From the NCBI RefSeq assembly GCF_900199545.1, contig NZ_LT962671.1:1420399-1453751 (forward strand): a stretch of DNA of 33,353 nt. The letters are read 5' to 3'. Origin of the DNA: Raoultibacter massiliensis (GTDB lineage Bacteria > Actinomycetota > Coriobacteriia > Coriobacteriales > Eggerthellaceae). Both the position numbers and the translations under genes were made by a program. Below, one piece after another: positions 21,571-30,600 of the stretch. Within the stretch, counting starts at the first letter, position 1, and every line of letters starts with the position of its first letter. The notes under the pieces were generated by a model that saw nothing but the letters and a program-made list of their open reading frames with translations, made no database searches and was not told the DNA's origin.

Positions 21571-24465
21571 TTGAATCTCGAAATCGGCATGACCCTGCAC
21601 GGATTCAGAGTCGAATCCGCTGAAAACCTGGAAGAAATCGACGGCCGCGCCTATACGCTGCGCCACACGGCAAGCGGGGCCAGGCTTCTCTTTCTGGAGA
21701 ACGACGACGAAAACAAAGCGTTCTCGATCGCGTTCAAAACTCCCCCCGCAGACAGCACGGGGGTCTTTCACATCCTCGAGCACTCGGTGCTGTGCGGCTC
21801 TGACAAATTCCCCGTCAAAGAGCCCTTCGTCAACCTCATCAAAAGCTCCATGCAAACGTTTCTGAACGCCATGACGTTCTCGGATAAAACGATGTACCCG
21901 GTGGCGAGCACCAACGAGCAGGACCTTCTGAACCTCATGGACGTCTATATGGATGCCGTTCTCCACCCCGCGATCTACGAGAAGCGCGCCATCTTCGAGC
22001 AGGAGGGATGGCACTACGAGATCGACGGGCCCGACGAGCCGCTGCGCTACAACGGCGTCGTGTACAACGAGATGAAGGGCGCCCTTTCCGATCCCGATTC
22101 GGTGCTCTACAACGCGCTTTCCGCGGCGCTGTTCCCCGACACCGCCTACGCGCACGAATCGGGCGGCGATCCCGCAGTCATACCCGAGCTCACCTACGAG
22201 CAGTTCCTCGACGAGCATGCCCGTCACTACCGCCTCGACAACAGCTACATCGTGCTGTACGGCGATATGAACATCGACCGCATGCTCGCATTCCTCGACG
22301 AACGCTATCTCTCCGAAGAGCAGAAGCCCGCAGGAGCGCCCAACCCGCTCGAGCTGCAGGCTCCCGTCGTGAATCTCGATATCGTCAAGCAGATGGAGAC
22401 CGCGCCCGAAAACGCTGCGATGGGCCTTGGCTACGTCATCGGACGGGCAAGCGATCGGCTGCGCGTTATCGCCACCGACATCCTCGCCGACGTGCTCATG
22501 GGATCGAACGAAGCGCCGCTCAAGAAAGCCCTCCTCAAAGCCGGCATAGCCGACGACGTAGACGGCTATCTCATCGACGCGCAGCTTCAACCGGCGCTGT
22601 TCGTCATGACAAAGGGCTCGAAGCCCGATACCGCCGATGCGTTTTGCGAAACGGTCGAGCAGACGGCCCGCATGCTGGTCGACGAGGGCTTCGATCCCGA
22701 ACGCATCGAAGCATCGCTTGCTCGCGCCGAGTTCCTGCTGCGCGAGCGCGATTTCGGAACCGCCGACGGCGTGGTGCTCGCCATGAGCGCGATGGCCGGG
22801 TGGCTCTACGACGACTCCATGGCAACCGATTACCTGCGCTTCGAAGACGCGTTCGCCGAATTGCGCCGCCGCGCCCCGGAAGGCTACTTCGAAAACCTGT
22901 TGCGCGAAATCGTCCTCGAAAACGATCATAGGGCGCTCGCCATCCTCGAGCCGGTGGAAAGCCTCGACGAGAACTGCGAGGAAGCGCGCCTTGCGGCCGT
23001 GAGGGAAACCATGGACGAAGCCGACATCGAATCGGTGATGGACGAGGTGGCCGCGCTTCGCCGCCTCCAAGAAGACCCCGATTCCCCCGAGGCGCTCGCG
23101 ACCCTGCCGCTGCTCACGCTCGACGATATTGCCGAAGCGCCCGTACAGCCCGCCTGGGAGCGCATCGACAGCACCCCCCTGCCGTGTTTGTATCACGAGG
23201 TTCCCACCCGGGGCATCGATTACGTGTTCGCCTATTTCGATATGGGCAGGCTTTCTTTCGAAGACTTGCCTTACGCGACGCTTTTGGCCATGCTGCTTGG
23301 CAAGCTCGATACGCGCGGGCACAGCGCAGAGGAACTTGACAAGCTCACCCAAACCTACCTGGGAAGCCTGCGTTTCTTCGTCGATGTGTACGCAAGCGAG
23401 CAGGACGCCGATGCGATCTCTCCCAAATTCGTGATAGCCACCAGCTCGCTTTCCGAAAACATCGCCCACGCCGTAGATCTTCCGCTCGAGATCAGGAGCT
23501 CGACTAATTTCGACAACCCCGAAAAAATCCGCGACATACTCACGCAGACGAGAATCCGCATGGAACAAGGATACGCGACCGCAGGCAACTCCTCGGCGCT
23601 GTTGCGCTGTTCGTCCTACGTATCGAAATCGGCCCTGATCCGCGAGCAGCTGAGCGGCGTCGATTTCTACCGGTTCCTGAAAAGCCTCCTCGCCGATTTC
23701 GACGCGCGGTTTCCTGCGTTGGTCGAAAGGCTTCGCAGCACAGCGCAGCGCATATTCGCCGTCGACGGAACGATCGTGAGCTTCACGGGCGCCCCGGAAG
23801 ACCGCTCTCGCTTCTGGGAGCTCGCAGGCACGCTCGAACTCGACCGCTCCGACGAACCGAACGCCCTCGTCGTCCCCGAACCGCGCGTTTTGAACGAGGC
23901 GTTCATCGTGCCCGCCGACGTATGCTTCGCCGCAAAGGGCTACAATGCGCGGCTCGAGGGAATATCCTACGAAGGAAGCTGGCAGGTAGCCTCGAAAGCC
24001 CTCTCCTACGACTATCTCTGGAACGAGGTGCGCGTAAAAGGCGGTGCCTACGGAGCCGGATTCCGGGCATTGCGCTCGGGCGCGATGCAGTTCCACTCCT
24101 ACCGCGATCCCAACCTCGACGAGACGATAGCCCGCTTCGACGGCGCGGCGGCATGGCTCGCCTCGTTCGACCCCGACGAGTCGGAGATGCGAGGCTACAT
24201 CATCAGCTCGGTCGCGGGCATGGACGCGCCTGTCAAACCGCGCGACATGGCACGGCGCCAGGACGGCGATTTCTTCTGCGAACGACCGGCGGGATACCGC
24301 GAAAAGACCCGCGAGCAGCTGCTGGAAACCACCCCGGGCAAACTGCGTCGGCACGGCGAAGAGCTCGCTCGCGTGATCGGTCACGACGTGCGCTGCGCAT
24401 TCGGCAACCGCGGCATCATTGAAGGCTCTTCGTCCGATTACGAAGTCATCGACCTGCTCGGGTAA
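21571..24465 (+). CDS. M16C (PreP/HypA-type) zinc metalloprotease
   Basis: PreP-type peptidases form a closed chamber from four homologous domains and degrade short peptides in the cytoplasm. The sequence has the inverted zinc motif HILEH (His67, Glu70, His71) and the third ligand Glu167 in YNEMKGALSDPDS. These are followed by the conserved SGGDPAVIPELTYEQFLDEH and, near the C-terminus, VRVKGGAYGAGF, with the Arg/Tyr substrate-binding elements. I chose TTG at 21571, preceded by AAAGGCGG; the family sequence starts right there (NLEIGMTLHGFRV). This gives 964 residues, a normal family length. The frame extends upstream to 21493, but with no ribosome site or similarity. It stands alone between the tetR operon and suf. 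Its physiological substrates are unknown. Confidence 0.94.
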   Translation: MNLEIGMTLHGFRVESAENLEEIDGRAYTLRHTASGARLLFLENDDENKAFSIAFKTPPADSTGVFHILEHSVLCGSDKFPVKEPFVNLIKSSMQTFLNAMTFSDKTMYPVASTNEQDLLNLMDVYMDAVLHPAIYEKRAIFEQEGWHYEIDGPDEPLRYNGVVYNEMKGALSDPDSVLYNALSAALFPDTAYAHESGGDPAVIPELTYEQFLDEHARHYRLDNSYIVLYGDMNIDRMLAFLDERYLSEEQKPAGAPNPLELQAPVVNLDIVKQMETAPENAAMGLGYVIGRASDRLRVIATDILADVLMGSNEAPLKKALLKAGIADDVDGYLIDAQLQPALFVMTKGSKPDTADAFCETVEQTARMLVDEGFDPERIEASLARAEFLLRERDFGTADGVVLAMSAMAGWLYDDSMATDYLRFEDAFAELRRRAPEGYFENLLREIVLENDHRALAILEPVESLDENCEEARLAAVRETMDEADIESVMDEVAALRRLQEDPDSPEALATLPLLTLDDIAEAPVQPAWERIDSTPLPCLYHEVPTRGIDYVFAYFDMGRLSFEDLPYATLLAMLLGKLDTRGHSAEELDKLTQTYLGSLRFFVDVYASEQDADAISPKFVIATSSLSENIAHAVDLPLEIRSSTNFDNPEKIRDILTQTRIRMEQGYATAGNSSALLRCSSYVSKSALIREQLSGVDFYRFLKSLLADFDARFPALVERLRSTAQRIFAVDGTIVSFTGAPEDRSRFWELAGTLELDRSDEPNALVVPEPRVLNEAFIVPADVCFAAKGYNARLEGISYEGSWQVASKALSYDYLWNEVRVKGGAYGAGFRALRSGAMQFHSYRDPNLDETIARFDGAAAWLASFDPDESEMRGYIISSVAGMDAPVKPRDMARRQDGDFFCERPAGYREKTREQLLETTPGKLRRHGEELARVIGHDVRCAFGNRGIIEGSSSDYEVIDLLG

Positions 24466-24596
24466 AAAGACGTGCCCACGCTGGCATTTAACGGTAGAAT
24501 GAGCCAGTGAAAAGTATTGATCGGTTTGATGCTTGACGGTACGCGCCTTGAATGTTACTTATTGAGTATCAAATCGCACGAGAGACGGAGTATAGC

Positions 24597-25373
24597 ATGT
24601 TAGAGATCAAGGACCTCGTGTTCGAAGTCCCCGTTTCGGAGGGCTCGAACGAAAAGAGGCGCATAATCGACAACCTGTCGCTCGCCATCGAAGATGACAA
24701 GTTCACGGTTATCACCGGCCCCAACGGCGGAGGCAAGTCAACGCTCGCCAAGCTCATCATGGGCGTCGAGATGCCGACATCGGGTTCTATCGTCTTCGAC
24801 GGGACCGATATCACCGAACTGCCCATCGACGAGCGCGCGAAGCTCGGCATCGGCTACGGGTTCCAGCAACCCGCCCGCTTTAAGGGCATGAAGGTGAAAA
24901 AGCTCCTCGATATCGCGGCGGGAAAGAAGCTTCCGATGCTGTCCTGCAACGAGTACTTGTCCAAAGTCGGCCTTTGCTCGGCCAACTACCTCACCCGCGA
25001 AGTCGATAAGAACCTCTCGGGCGGCGAAGTCAAGCGCATCGAGATCGCCACGATCCTCGCGCGCGATCCCAAGCTCGCAATTTACGACGAGCCGGAGGCG
25101 GGCATCGACCTGTGGAGCTTCGACAGGCTGACCGAGACGTTCCGCGACATACACGAGGCCCGCGACGGCCGTTCCATCGTGATCATCTCGCATCAGGAGC
25201 GCATCATTCAGCTTGCCGACGACATCGTATGGATCAAGGAAGGCCGCGTGGAGGCGCAAGGCCCCGCCACCGAGCTGATCCCCCAGCTCGGCCTCATGGC
25301 GAAAGACAACCCCATCTGCAACTTCACGCAGCCGCCCGAGCTGCATCTGACCGAAATCCCGACGACGTGCTAA
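24597..25373 (+). CDS. sufC: SufC-type Fe-S assembly ATPase
   Basis: SufC is the ABC-type ATPase that drives conformational change in the SufB scaffold during iron-sulfur cluster assembly. The 258-residue protein has Walker A GPNGGGKST (41-49), FQQPARFKGMKV, signature NLSGGEVKR (139-147), Walker B AIYDEPEAGID (Asp164-Glu165) and switch His199 (IISHQERI). The ATG at 24597 follows GGAG by 6 nt. A weak promoter (TTGACG at 24533) may precede it. The Walker-B surroundings and the lone SufB partner fit the minimal SmsC-SmsB system of anaerobes and archaea rather than the full SufBCDSU operon. No cysteine desulfurase gene is adjacent. Confidence 0.93.
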   Translation: MLEIKDLVFEVPVSEGSNEKRRIIDNLSLAIEDDKFTVITGPNGGGKSTLAKLIMGVEMPTSGSIVFDGTDITELPIDERAKLGIGYGFQQPARFKGMKVKKLLDIAAGKKLPMLSCNEYLSKVGLCSANYLTREVDKNLSGGEVKRIEIATILARDPKLAIYDEPEAGIDLWSFDRLTETFRDIHEARDGRSIVIISHQERIIQLADDIVWIKEGRVEAQGPATELIPQLGLMAKDNPICNFTQPPELHLTEIPTTC

Positions 25374-25411
25374 CCCGCCGTCTGCAAAACCTGCAACTGT
25401 AAGGAGTAACC

Positions 25412-26341
25412 ATGGCAGTCGATTTATCCCCCATCGACGAGGGGCTGCTGGCGGAAATAGCGAACATCCACGGCATGCCGAAAGGCGCCTTCAACATCCG
25501 CAAAGACGGCCAACTCGTCGAGCGCCACTCATCGGCCAACATCGAGATAGCCACAAAAACCGACAATCCCGGCATCGATATCCACATCAAGGCGGGCACC
25601 AAAGGCGAGACCGTCTACATCCCGGTCATCGTTACGCAGGCGGGCCTTAAAGACGTCGTGTACAACACGTTCTACATCGGCGATGACTGCGACGTGACCA
25701 TCATCGCGGGCTGCGGCATCCACAACGAAAGCCACGAGGCATCCGAACACGACGGAATACACAGCTTCTACTGTGGCAAGAACTCCCACGTCCGCTACGT
25801 TGAAAAGCATTACGGAGAAGGCAAGGGCACGGGAGATCGCATCTTGAACCCCGTCACGAACGTGTACATGGAAGACGGTTCGAGCTGCGAGATGGAGCTC
25901 ACCCAGCTGCGCGGTGTCACATCCACGGTACGCGACACGAACGCCGAGCTCGCACGCGACGCCAAGCTCGTGCTGACCGAAAAGCTTTTGACCCACGACG
26001 ATCAGATCGCCACCTCGAACATGAAGGTCGAGCTAAACGGCGAAGGTTCGAGCGTGCAGGTCATCTCGCGCAGCGTTGCGCAGGACAACTCGGTGCAGGT
26101 GTTCAACCCGCTCGTCATCGGCAACGCCGAATGCCGCGGGCACGTGCAGTGCGACGCCATCATCATGGGCAAGGCGAAAGTCACGGCCATCCCCGGCATC
26201 GAAGCCGCAAGCGAAGACGCAATGCTCGTGCACGAAGCCGCCATCGGCAAGATCGCAGGCGACCAGATCACGAAGCTCATGACCCTCGGCCTGACCGAAG
26301 AAGAGGCTGAACAGGAGATTTTAGAGGACTTCTTGAGCTGA
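25412..26341 (+). CDS. sufB: SufB/SmsB-type Fe-S cluster scaffold
   Basis: A 309-residue protein of the SufB/SufD family, much shorter than E. coli SufB (about 495 residues) and made mostly of the beta-helix core. It keeps Cys247 (HVQCDAIIMG), which corresponds to the essential E. coli SufB Cys405, and Glu275 in MLVHEAAIGKIAGDQ. It ends LGLTEEEAEQEILEDFL, the family C-terminal helix. Further Cys lie at 93, 101, 121, 159 and 241. It starts 38 bp after sufC with a GGAG ribosome site and is closed by a terminator. No SufD is present, so it probably forms a homodimer with SufC, as proposed for SmsCB. Confidence 0.92.
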   Translation: MAVDLSPIDEGLLAEIANIHGMPKGAFNIRKDGQLVERHSSANIEIATKTDNPGIDIHIKAGTKGETVYIPVIVTQAGLKDVVYNTFYIGDDCDVTIIAGCGIHNESHEASEHDGIHSFYCGKNSHVRYVEKHYGEGKGTGDRILNPVTNVYMEDGSSCEMELTQLRGVTSTVRDTNAELARDAKLVLTEKLLTHDDQIATSNMKVELNGEGSSVQVISRSVAQDNSVQVFNPLVIGNAECRGHVQCDAIIMGKAKVTAIPGIEAASEDAMLVHEAAIGKIAGDQITKLMTLGLTEEEAEQEILEDFLS

Positions 26342-26380
26342 TTCACACATAGGCGCGCACAAGCCGCATAGTGTACGATC

Positions 26381-26414
26381 ATAGGCGCTGAAGCAGTTCA
26401 GCGCCTATTTTTAT
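26381..26414 (+). terminator. Intrinsic terminator of sufCB
   Basis: ATAGGCGCTGAA and TTCAGCGCCTAT (26381-26392 and 26397-26408) form a perfect 12-bp stem followed by TTTTATC. Confidence 0.92.
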
Positions 26415-26480
26415 CGCACAGGCAGGTGTCGGCCGCGCGCTTGCGTGTCCGTTGATTCTCACAGCGGGCACGCCGCATGA

Positions 26481-26504
26481 AAAAGCCCGCGAGTGCGGGC
26501 TTTT
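26481..26504. terminator. Terminator of solute-binding protein gene
   Basis: AAAAGCCCGC and GCGGGCTTTT around GAGT. The U-run is TTTTTCAT on the minus strand and TTTTCTCGTT on the plus strand, so it can work both ways. It lies 52 bp past the minus-strand lipoprotein gene. Confidence 0.88.
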
Positions 26505-26555
26505 CTCGTTTCAATCGATCTAAACGGCTTACCGAAGCTGCAAAGGCCTTTCGCT

Positions 26556-27560
26556 TTACGCGGAATCGCCCGTTCCTTCCGGTTGCTGCACGGCATTGGA
26601 TCCCGGTTCGAGGTCGGAATCGGCGCTCTCTCCGCCGTCAGCCGAAGCGTCGGCCGCATCGCCCTGGTCGCCTGCGGGTTCATCGGCCCCGTCAGTCGAA
26701 CCGGTTGTCGTATCGGCGGCGTTCGCGTTAGCCGCGCCCGCCGTCAGGGGAATGTTCGAAAGGTCGACAGCCGTACCGAGCCACTTGCTTTCGACCAGCG
26801 AGATGATTCCGTTGCCCGTCAGGCTCGCAAGCGCATCGCTGATCGTGGTCTTGAGGTCGGTGTTGGTGTCGAGCACGCCGATGCAATAGCCGCTCGGATT
26901 CTGCATGAGCGCCACGATATGGACATCGACGTTCGAGGTATGAGCGGCGTATGTACCGATCACCGCATCCGCAGCTGCGTATTGCGCCGAATTCGAGCTG
27001 ACGGCTTCGAATGCGCCCTTCAGATCGGATGTCGCGCTCAAAGCGTCGTCGCCGAATTGATTAGTCACTTCCCATGCGCTCATCGAGGAGCTCTGCGCAG
27101 CGATCTTGGGAGCGGAATCCTTCGTGGGAACCGCGGTCGTCGACGGTGCGGCAAACAGCGCAACGGCGCTTTCCACATATACCTCCGAACGCCAGCATTT
27201 CACCTGCGCGCTCGTCTTGTCGACGCCCATGACGATATCGACCTGCTTGTTCTCAAGCGCGGCATCGACATCGGTGCCCACATCGACGATCTCGAGCTTG
27301 AGACCCAGATTGTCGGCAAGAGCTGCGGCAATATCAACGTCGAGTCCGACGATCTTGCCCGATGCCTGACCGGCGAACGGGGTGTTGTTCTCGGCGGTGA
27401 CGCCTACGCGGAGCACGCCTTCCTCGATAATGGTATCGGGGGAAACCGAAGGATTCTTCTCCGACGGCTTGTAATCCTGGGTCGCGCAACCTGCCAGCGC
27501 AAAAGCCGTGCCGAGGGCCAGCATGCACCCGAGCACGAGCGTTCCTAGACGCTTAAACAC
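26556..27560 (-). CDS. Amino-acid-type ABC transporter substrate-binding lipoprotein (SBP_bac_3)
   Basis: A 334-residue exported lipoprotein with a signal peptide ending LAGC (Cys24). The type-3 solute-binding domain follows: EEGVLRVGVTAENNTPFA, IVGLDVDIAAALADNLGLKLEIVDV and VDIVMGVDKT, then a second lobe to about residue 265. The last about 65 residues are an Ala/Asp/Gly-rich acidic tail with no fold evident. The GTG at 27560 is preceded by GGAGG at 7 nt. The family binds amino acids or opines for import, but no permease or ATPase gene is adjacent, so this is an orphan receptor. The ligand loop is atypical (CWRSEVYVESAVALFAAP where ERxxxxxFSxPY is usual), so the ligand may be unusual. Confidence 0.88.
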   Translation of the reverse strand: MFKRLGTLVLGCMLALGTAFALAGCATQDYKPSEKNPSVSPDTIIEEGVLRVGVTAENNTPFAGQASGKIVGLDVDIAAALADNLGLKLEIVDVGTDVDAALENKQVDIVMGVDKTSAQVKCWRSEVYVESAVALFAAPSTTAVPTKDSAPKIAAQSSSMSAWEVTNQFGDDALSATSDLKGAFEAVSSNSAQYAAADAVIGTYAAHTSNVDVHIVALMQNPSGYCIGVLDTNTDLKTTISDALASLTGNGIISLVESKWLGTAVDLSNIPLTAGAANANAADTTTGSTDGADEPAGDQGDAADASADGGESADSDLEPGSNAVQQPEGTGDSA

Positions 27561-27850
27561 TGCTATGCCTCCATCTAGTTATTGCCATGTGCGCTTCCTT
27601 CGACTGACCTAGTCTTTGCCCCCACACCCGCGTACCGGGGATGAGCTTGCACCCATGACCCTCTCGCCCGAGGCAACCGTATGTCGCGCATAAAACGGGC
27701 GGTACGGCTTACATCTAGGATGCGCCATGCTCGTTACCGCGCGGCATGCCGCCCGATAACTTACGTGGGTCCTTTCGACCGCATCTGCCGTGGACTAGGG
27801 AATAATCCCGCAACTACAGACTCGAAAGAAGCGTGCTTGCTAGTGTAGCA
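27561..27850 (-). promoter_or_regulatory. Long structured 5' leader of the lipoprotein gene
   Basis: A minus-strand extended -10 (TGC-TACACT, 27850-27842) implies a leader of about 270 nt. It contains many short stems: GGGATTATTCCC, GGTCGAAAGGACC with a GNRA loop, GCGGCATGCCGC, CCTC/GAGG and a CCCC/GGGG helix. No coding frame fits. It does not match the riboswitch, SRP, RNase P, tmRNA or T-box consensus features I could check by eye. A riboswitch or an independent small RNA is possible. Confidence 0.45.
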
Positions 27851-28107
27851 GAAATGCCCTGCGCCGAGGAGGACGCATCTAAAATGCGCAGTGCGACGCC
27901 TCGGCTCAGCCTCTCGGTGTACGCGCGCACCCAACTCGCATCGGGTGTGCCCCCGAAAGACAAACAATCAGGCATGCGCTCGTAAGATCGAGATCGTTTT
28001 GACGCAAGACCGAGACTCCATCCGGGCAAGATCGCACTGCAAACCCCGTCGGATCGGCGTCGCGGCACGGCGAAGCCGCAGCCTTCGCCGTGCAAGGCGG
28101 ACCCGCT
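27851..28107. other. Intergenic region with hairpin before comF
   Basis: No gene is supported here. An 11-bp stem GCACGGCGAAG/CTTCGCCGTGC (28065-28075 and 28083-28093) lies just before the comF ribosome site. It has no T-run and may affect comF translation. Confidence 0.4.
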
Positions 28108-28887
28108 ATGCTGGGGCATATGAACCGAGTGCAGACAACCGCAAGAGCGAGCCTTGCCGCAACAGCCGGGCTGCTTCTGGCGCGCGCCGCATGCGAAACG
28201 CTCTGGCCCACCCGCTGCGCCGTATGCGACGAACCGGGATCGGTGCTGTGCGAGCGCTGTCGCCGATCGCCTCCCTTCATCGATTACTGGCGTGCGTGCC
28301 CCCGATGCGGCGCGCCGTTCGGCTCGACCCTCTGCACCGAATGCAATCCCGTCATGCTCGGATCGCTCGGAAGGAGCTCCCTGCCGTACGGCGCATGCAG
28401 AAGCGCGATCGAGTACGGATCCGATGCGGCGCGCATCGTTGCCGCGTACAAGGACAGGGGCGAGCGCCGCCTGGCTGAATCCATGGCAAGCATCATGGCT
28501 CCGCTCGTCCCGCCCGAATGGCTGCGTCGAGCAGGCGGCGATCCTGCGGTCGCAACATTCGTGCCGGCAACGCGCTCGGCGCTCGGGCGGCGCGGGTTCG
28601 ACCACGCTGAGCTTTTGGCAACGGCGACGGCCGAGCGGCTCGGCATCGGCGTCGAGCCGCTTCTCGCCCGCCCGAAAAGCCTCGATCAGCGGGCGCTTGG
28701 CAGGAAGGGCCGTGCCCGAAACATGATCGGGCGCTTTTCCCCGCTCGCAAGCGCGCGCAGCCCCAGCCGCGTACTGCTCCTCGACGATGTTTGCACAACG
28801 GGAGCGACGCTCGCCGATGCAGCCGATGCGCTCGGCGCGCTTGGATGCAACGAAGTGAGCTGCCTCACGTTCGCCCGCGTCTGGTGA
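28108..28887 (+). CDS. comF: ComF-family phosphoribosyltransferase-like protein
   Basis: ComF proteins are needed for DNA uptake in naturally competent bacteria, and the domain is also widespread in non-competent ones. This 259-residue protein has an N-terminal double zinc-finger (CAVCDEPGSVLCERC, then CPRCGAPFGSTLCTEC, about 34-81) and a C-terminal phosphoribosyltransferase fold. The latter has VLLLDDVCTTGATLADAADAL, the PRPP-binding signature, and FVPATRSALGRRGFDHAELLA. The ATG at 28108 follows AAGGCGG; an ATG four codons on is possible. It is a single-gene unit, divergent from the lipoprotein and convergent with the glycosyltransferase. The substrate is unknown. Confidence 0.92.
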   Translation: MLGHMNRVQTTARASLAATAGLLLARAACETLWPTRCAVCDEPGSVLCERCRRSPPFIDYWRACPRCGAPFGSTLCTECNPVMLGSLGRSSLPYGACRSAIEYGSDAARIVAAYKDRGERRLAESMASIMAPLVPPEWLRRAGGDPAVATFVPATRSALGRRGFDHAELLATATAERLGIGVEPLLARPKSLDQRALGRKGRARNMIGRFSPLASARSPSRVLLLDDVCTTGATLADAADALGALGCNEVSCLTFARVW

Positions 28888-28919
28888 ACCGGGCCCTGGA
28901 AAACGAACCGAACGCAGAA

Positions 28920-28975
28920 ACGGCGGCCGAAGCCGCCGTCTAGGAGTTTGGCTAAGCGTGCGGGCGGATGCCCGC
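28920..28975. terminator. Two hairpins between comF and glycosyltransferase
   Basis: ACGGCGGC-CGAA-GCCGCCGT (28920-28939) and GCGGGC-GGAT-GCCCGC (28960-28975). On the minus strand the first is followed by TTTCTG. They separate convergent genes and probably terminate both. Confidence 0.65.
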
Positions 28976-28982
28976 CGCAAGG

Positions 28983-30305
28983 CTAGATGCGCTCGCCCTT
29001 CTTCTGGCTGTGAGCATCGGAAAGCTCCGCCACATCCACCGAAATGCTGTGGCGAATCGGCGTCCACTGGCACTTCTTCACAAGAGCCACGAGCGCGATA
29101 GGAATGTAGGTGAGCATGAAGATGGGGAACGTGAACATATAGCGCACCTTCTTCGCCGTGGTCGAATGGATGGAATCCCATTCCACGAACGTGGTAAGCA
29201 CGCCGAACATGAACATGAACACAAGGTAGTTGAACAGGCAGAAGAAGATCGAAGATACCGAAGATGCGATGGCGATGCCCGTCGACATGAGGCCCGCGGC
29301 CGACAGAGCGAGGATGATTGCGTTGAACGTGACCGCCACGATGGTGAGCAGCATGCCCGGAGCAATGGTCATGAGCATGTCGTAGCAGGCGAAACGCTTG
29401 CCCTTGGGGTTGGTGACGGTGCCTTTCGCCAAGCGCGCGCCGTAGTGGGCGAACACCTGGTAGAAACCCTTTGCCCAGCGGAAACGCTGGTTCCACGAGT
29501 CACGGAACGTGATGGGCTGCTCGTCGTAGAGAATCGCCGTCGGGCAGTAGCTGATGCGAATGCCATCGAGGATGCTTTGAGCCGAAAACTCTATGTCCTC
29601 GGTGAGCAGATGCCATTTCCAGCCGCCGTGCTTTTCGATTATGTCGGCGGCGATGAAGAAACCGGTGCCCGAAATGGCGCAGCTCGTGTTGAGCGTAAGG
29701 CGCGCTTGGGACAAGAACTTGGCCTCTCGCAAAAACCAGACGGCATACCCCGCCGAAATCCAGTTGGAATCGTAGTTCTTGGAATTGCGGTAACTCGTCG
29801 ACGCCTTCGCGCCCGAATCGAACGTTGCGTTCATCTCGCGGAAGTAGTTCACGTCGAGCACGTTATCGGCGTCGAACACGAAATAAGCTTCGTAGCCGCG
29901 ATCGGCATAGCGGTCGCGCACGCACGAGAAACCGTAGTCGAGGGCATAGCCCTTCCCCACTTCTTTGTTGTTGAACCGCTTGAAAACCGTCGCACCCGCT
30001 TCCTGTGCAACCTCGGCCGTATCGTCGTCGCAGTTGTCGGCGATGACGAATATATCGATGAGCTCTTGAGGGTAGTTCTGCACCTTGATGCTGTGGATGA
30101 GATCGCCGATGACCGCGCTTTCGTTGCGCGCCGAGATCATGACGGCAAACCGATGATTCTTTTCAGCCACATGCTTGGGAGGCTTGCGGGTCAGCACCAC
30201 GAACACGTAATAGAGCTGGTAGGTGTAGCAGATGCTGAACGTAATGAACACGCAGAAGTTGAACACGTCAACAAACGATATCTGCGAAAAGAATTGGTCG
30301 AACAC
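28983..30305 (-). CDS. Processive family-2 glycosyltransferase (membrane)
   Basis: A 440-residue GT2 enzyme of the cellulose/hyaluronan/poly-GlcNAc synthase type. It has an N-terminal membrane segment (about 10-38), then the cytoplasmic GT-A domain with the Asp cluster DNCDDDT (93-95), DAD (145-147), TED (235-237, the catalytic base) and QRFRW (273-277, which holds the acceptor glycan). At least three C-terminal helices follow (about 308-415). All key motifs are intact, so it should polymerise a UDP-sugar into a glycan and pass it across the membrane. The polymer cannot be told. No other polysaccharide gene is adjacent and no PilZ domain is seen. The GTG at 30305 is preceded by AGGA at a short spacing, with a further AAAGGAG upstream. 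A TATAAT lies about 125 bp upstream. Confidence 0.9.
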   Translation of the reverse strand: MFDQFFSQISFVDVFNFCVFITFSICYTYQLYYVFVVLTRKPPKHVAEKNHRFAVMISARNESAVIGDLIHSIKVQNYPQELIDIFVIADNCDDDTAEVAQEAGATVFKRFNNKEVGKGYALDYGFSCVRDRYADRGYEAYFVFDADNVLDVNYFREMNATFDSGAKASTSYRNSKNYDSNWISAGYAVWFLREAKFLSQARLTLNTSCAISGTGFFIAADIIEKHGGWKWHLLTEDIEFSAQSILDGIRISYCPTAILYDEQPITFRDSWNQRFRWAKGFYQVFAHYGARLAKGTVTNPKGKRFACYDMLMTIAPGMLLTIVAVTFNAIILALSAAGLMSTGIAIASSVSSIFFCLFNYLVFMFMFGVLTTFVEWDSIHSTTAKKVRYMFTFPIFMLTYIPIALVALVKKCQWTPIRHSISVDVAELSDAHSQKKGERI

Positions 30306-30426
30306 TTTTCCTAAGCTCCTTTATTAGGCGCCGTCCCATACGTCGCCTGCCTTCCTCTCCCGACACACGGTATTCCAAGGGCTTCTGCGCCAGAGGGAGC
30401 ATGTGAGGGGTGTTTAAGCTGGACAA

Positions 30427-30432
30427 ATTATA
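30427..30432 (-). promoter_or_regulatory. -10 element of glycosyltransferase gene
   Basis: A perfect TATAAT on the minus strand, with TGAC just before it. No clear -35 at 16-18 bp. It implies a leader of about 120 nt. Confidence 0.45.
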
Positions 30433-30600
30433 GTCACTTCGACTTGAAAAGTCCCCGAAGATGCCACCTTCGTTACCTTTTCTTCCGAATTTCCCGCGCG
30501 AATCGCCGTATTCAACAGAGGTTCTGCACACCGCCTCCATAATTGGCGACCATGAGATTCAATCCATATGCTACCCTGTTGTAGTTTTAGGAGGACAATC

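Noticed and set aside
21451..24384. Open frame of nearly 3 kb on the minus strand opposite the M16 protease
   Set aside because: The plus strand encodes a complete M16C protease with zinc ligands; the antisense frame shows no domain and is a codon-bias shadow.
27561..27620. Possible SRP RNA helix-8 motif (AGGTCAG...GGAAGC on the minus strand)
   Set aside because: The loop and flanking bases do not match the conserved SRP core, and the pairing needed for helix 8 is missing.
27814..29496. Long minus-strand frame spanning comF and the end of the glycosyltransferase
   Set aside because: It overlaps two real genes in the wrong frame or strand and has no recognisable motif.
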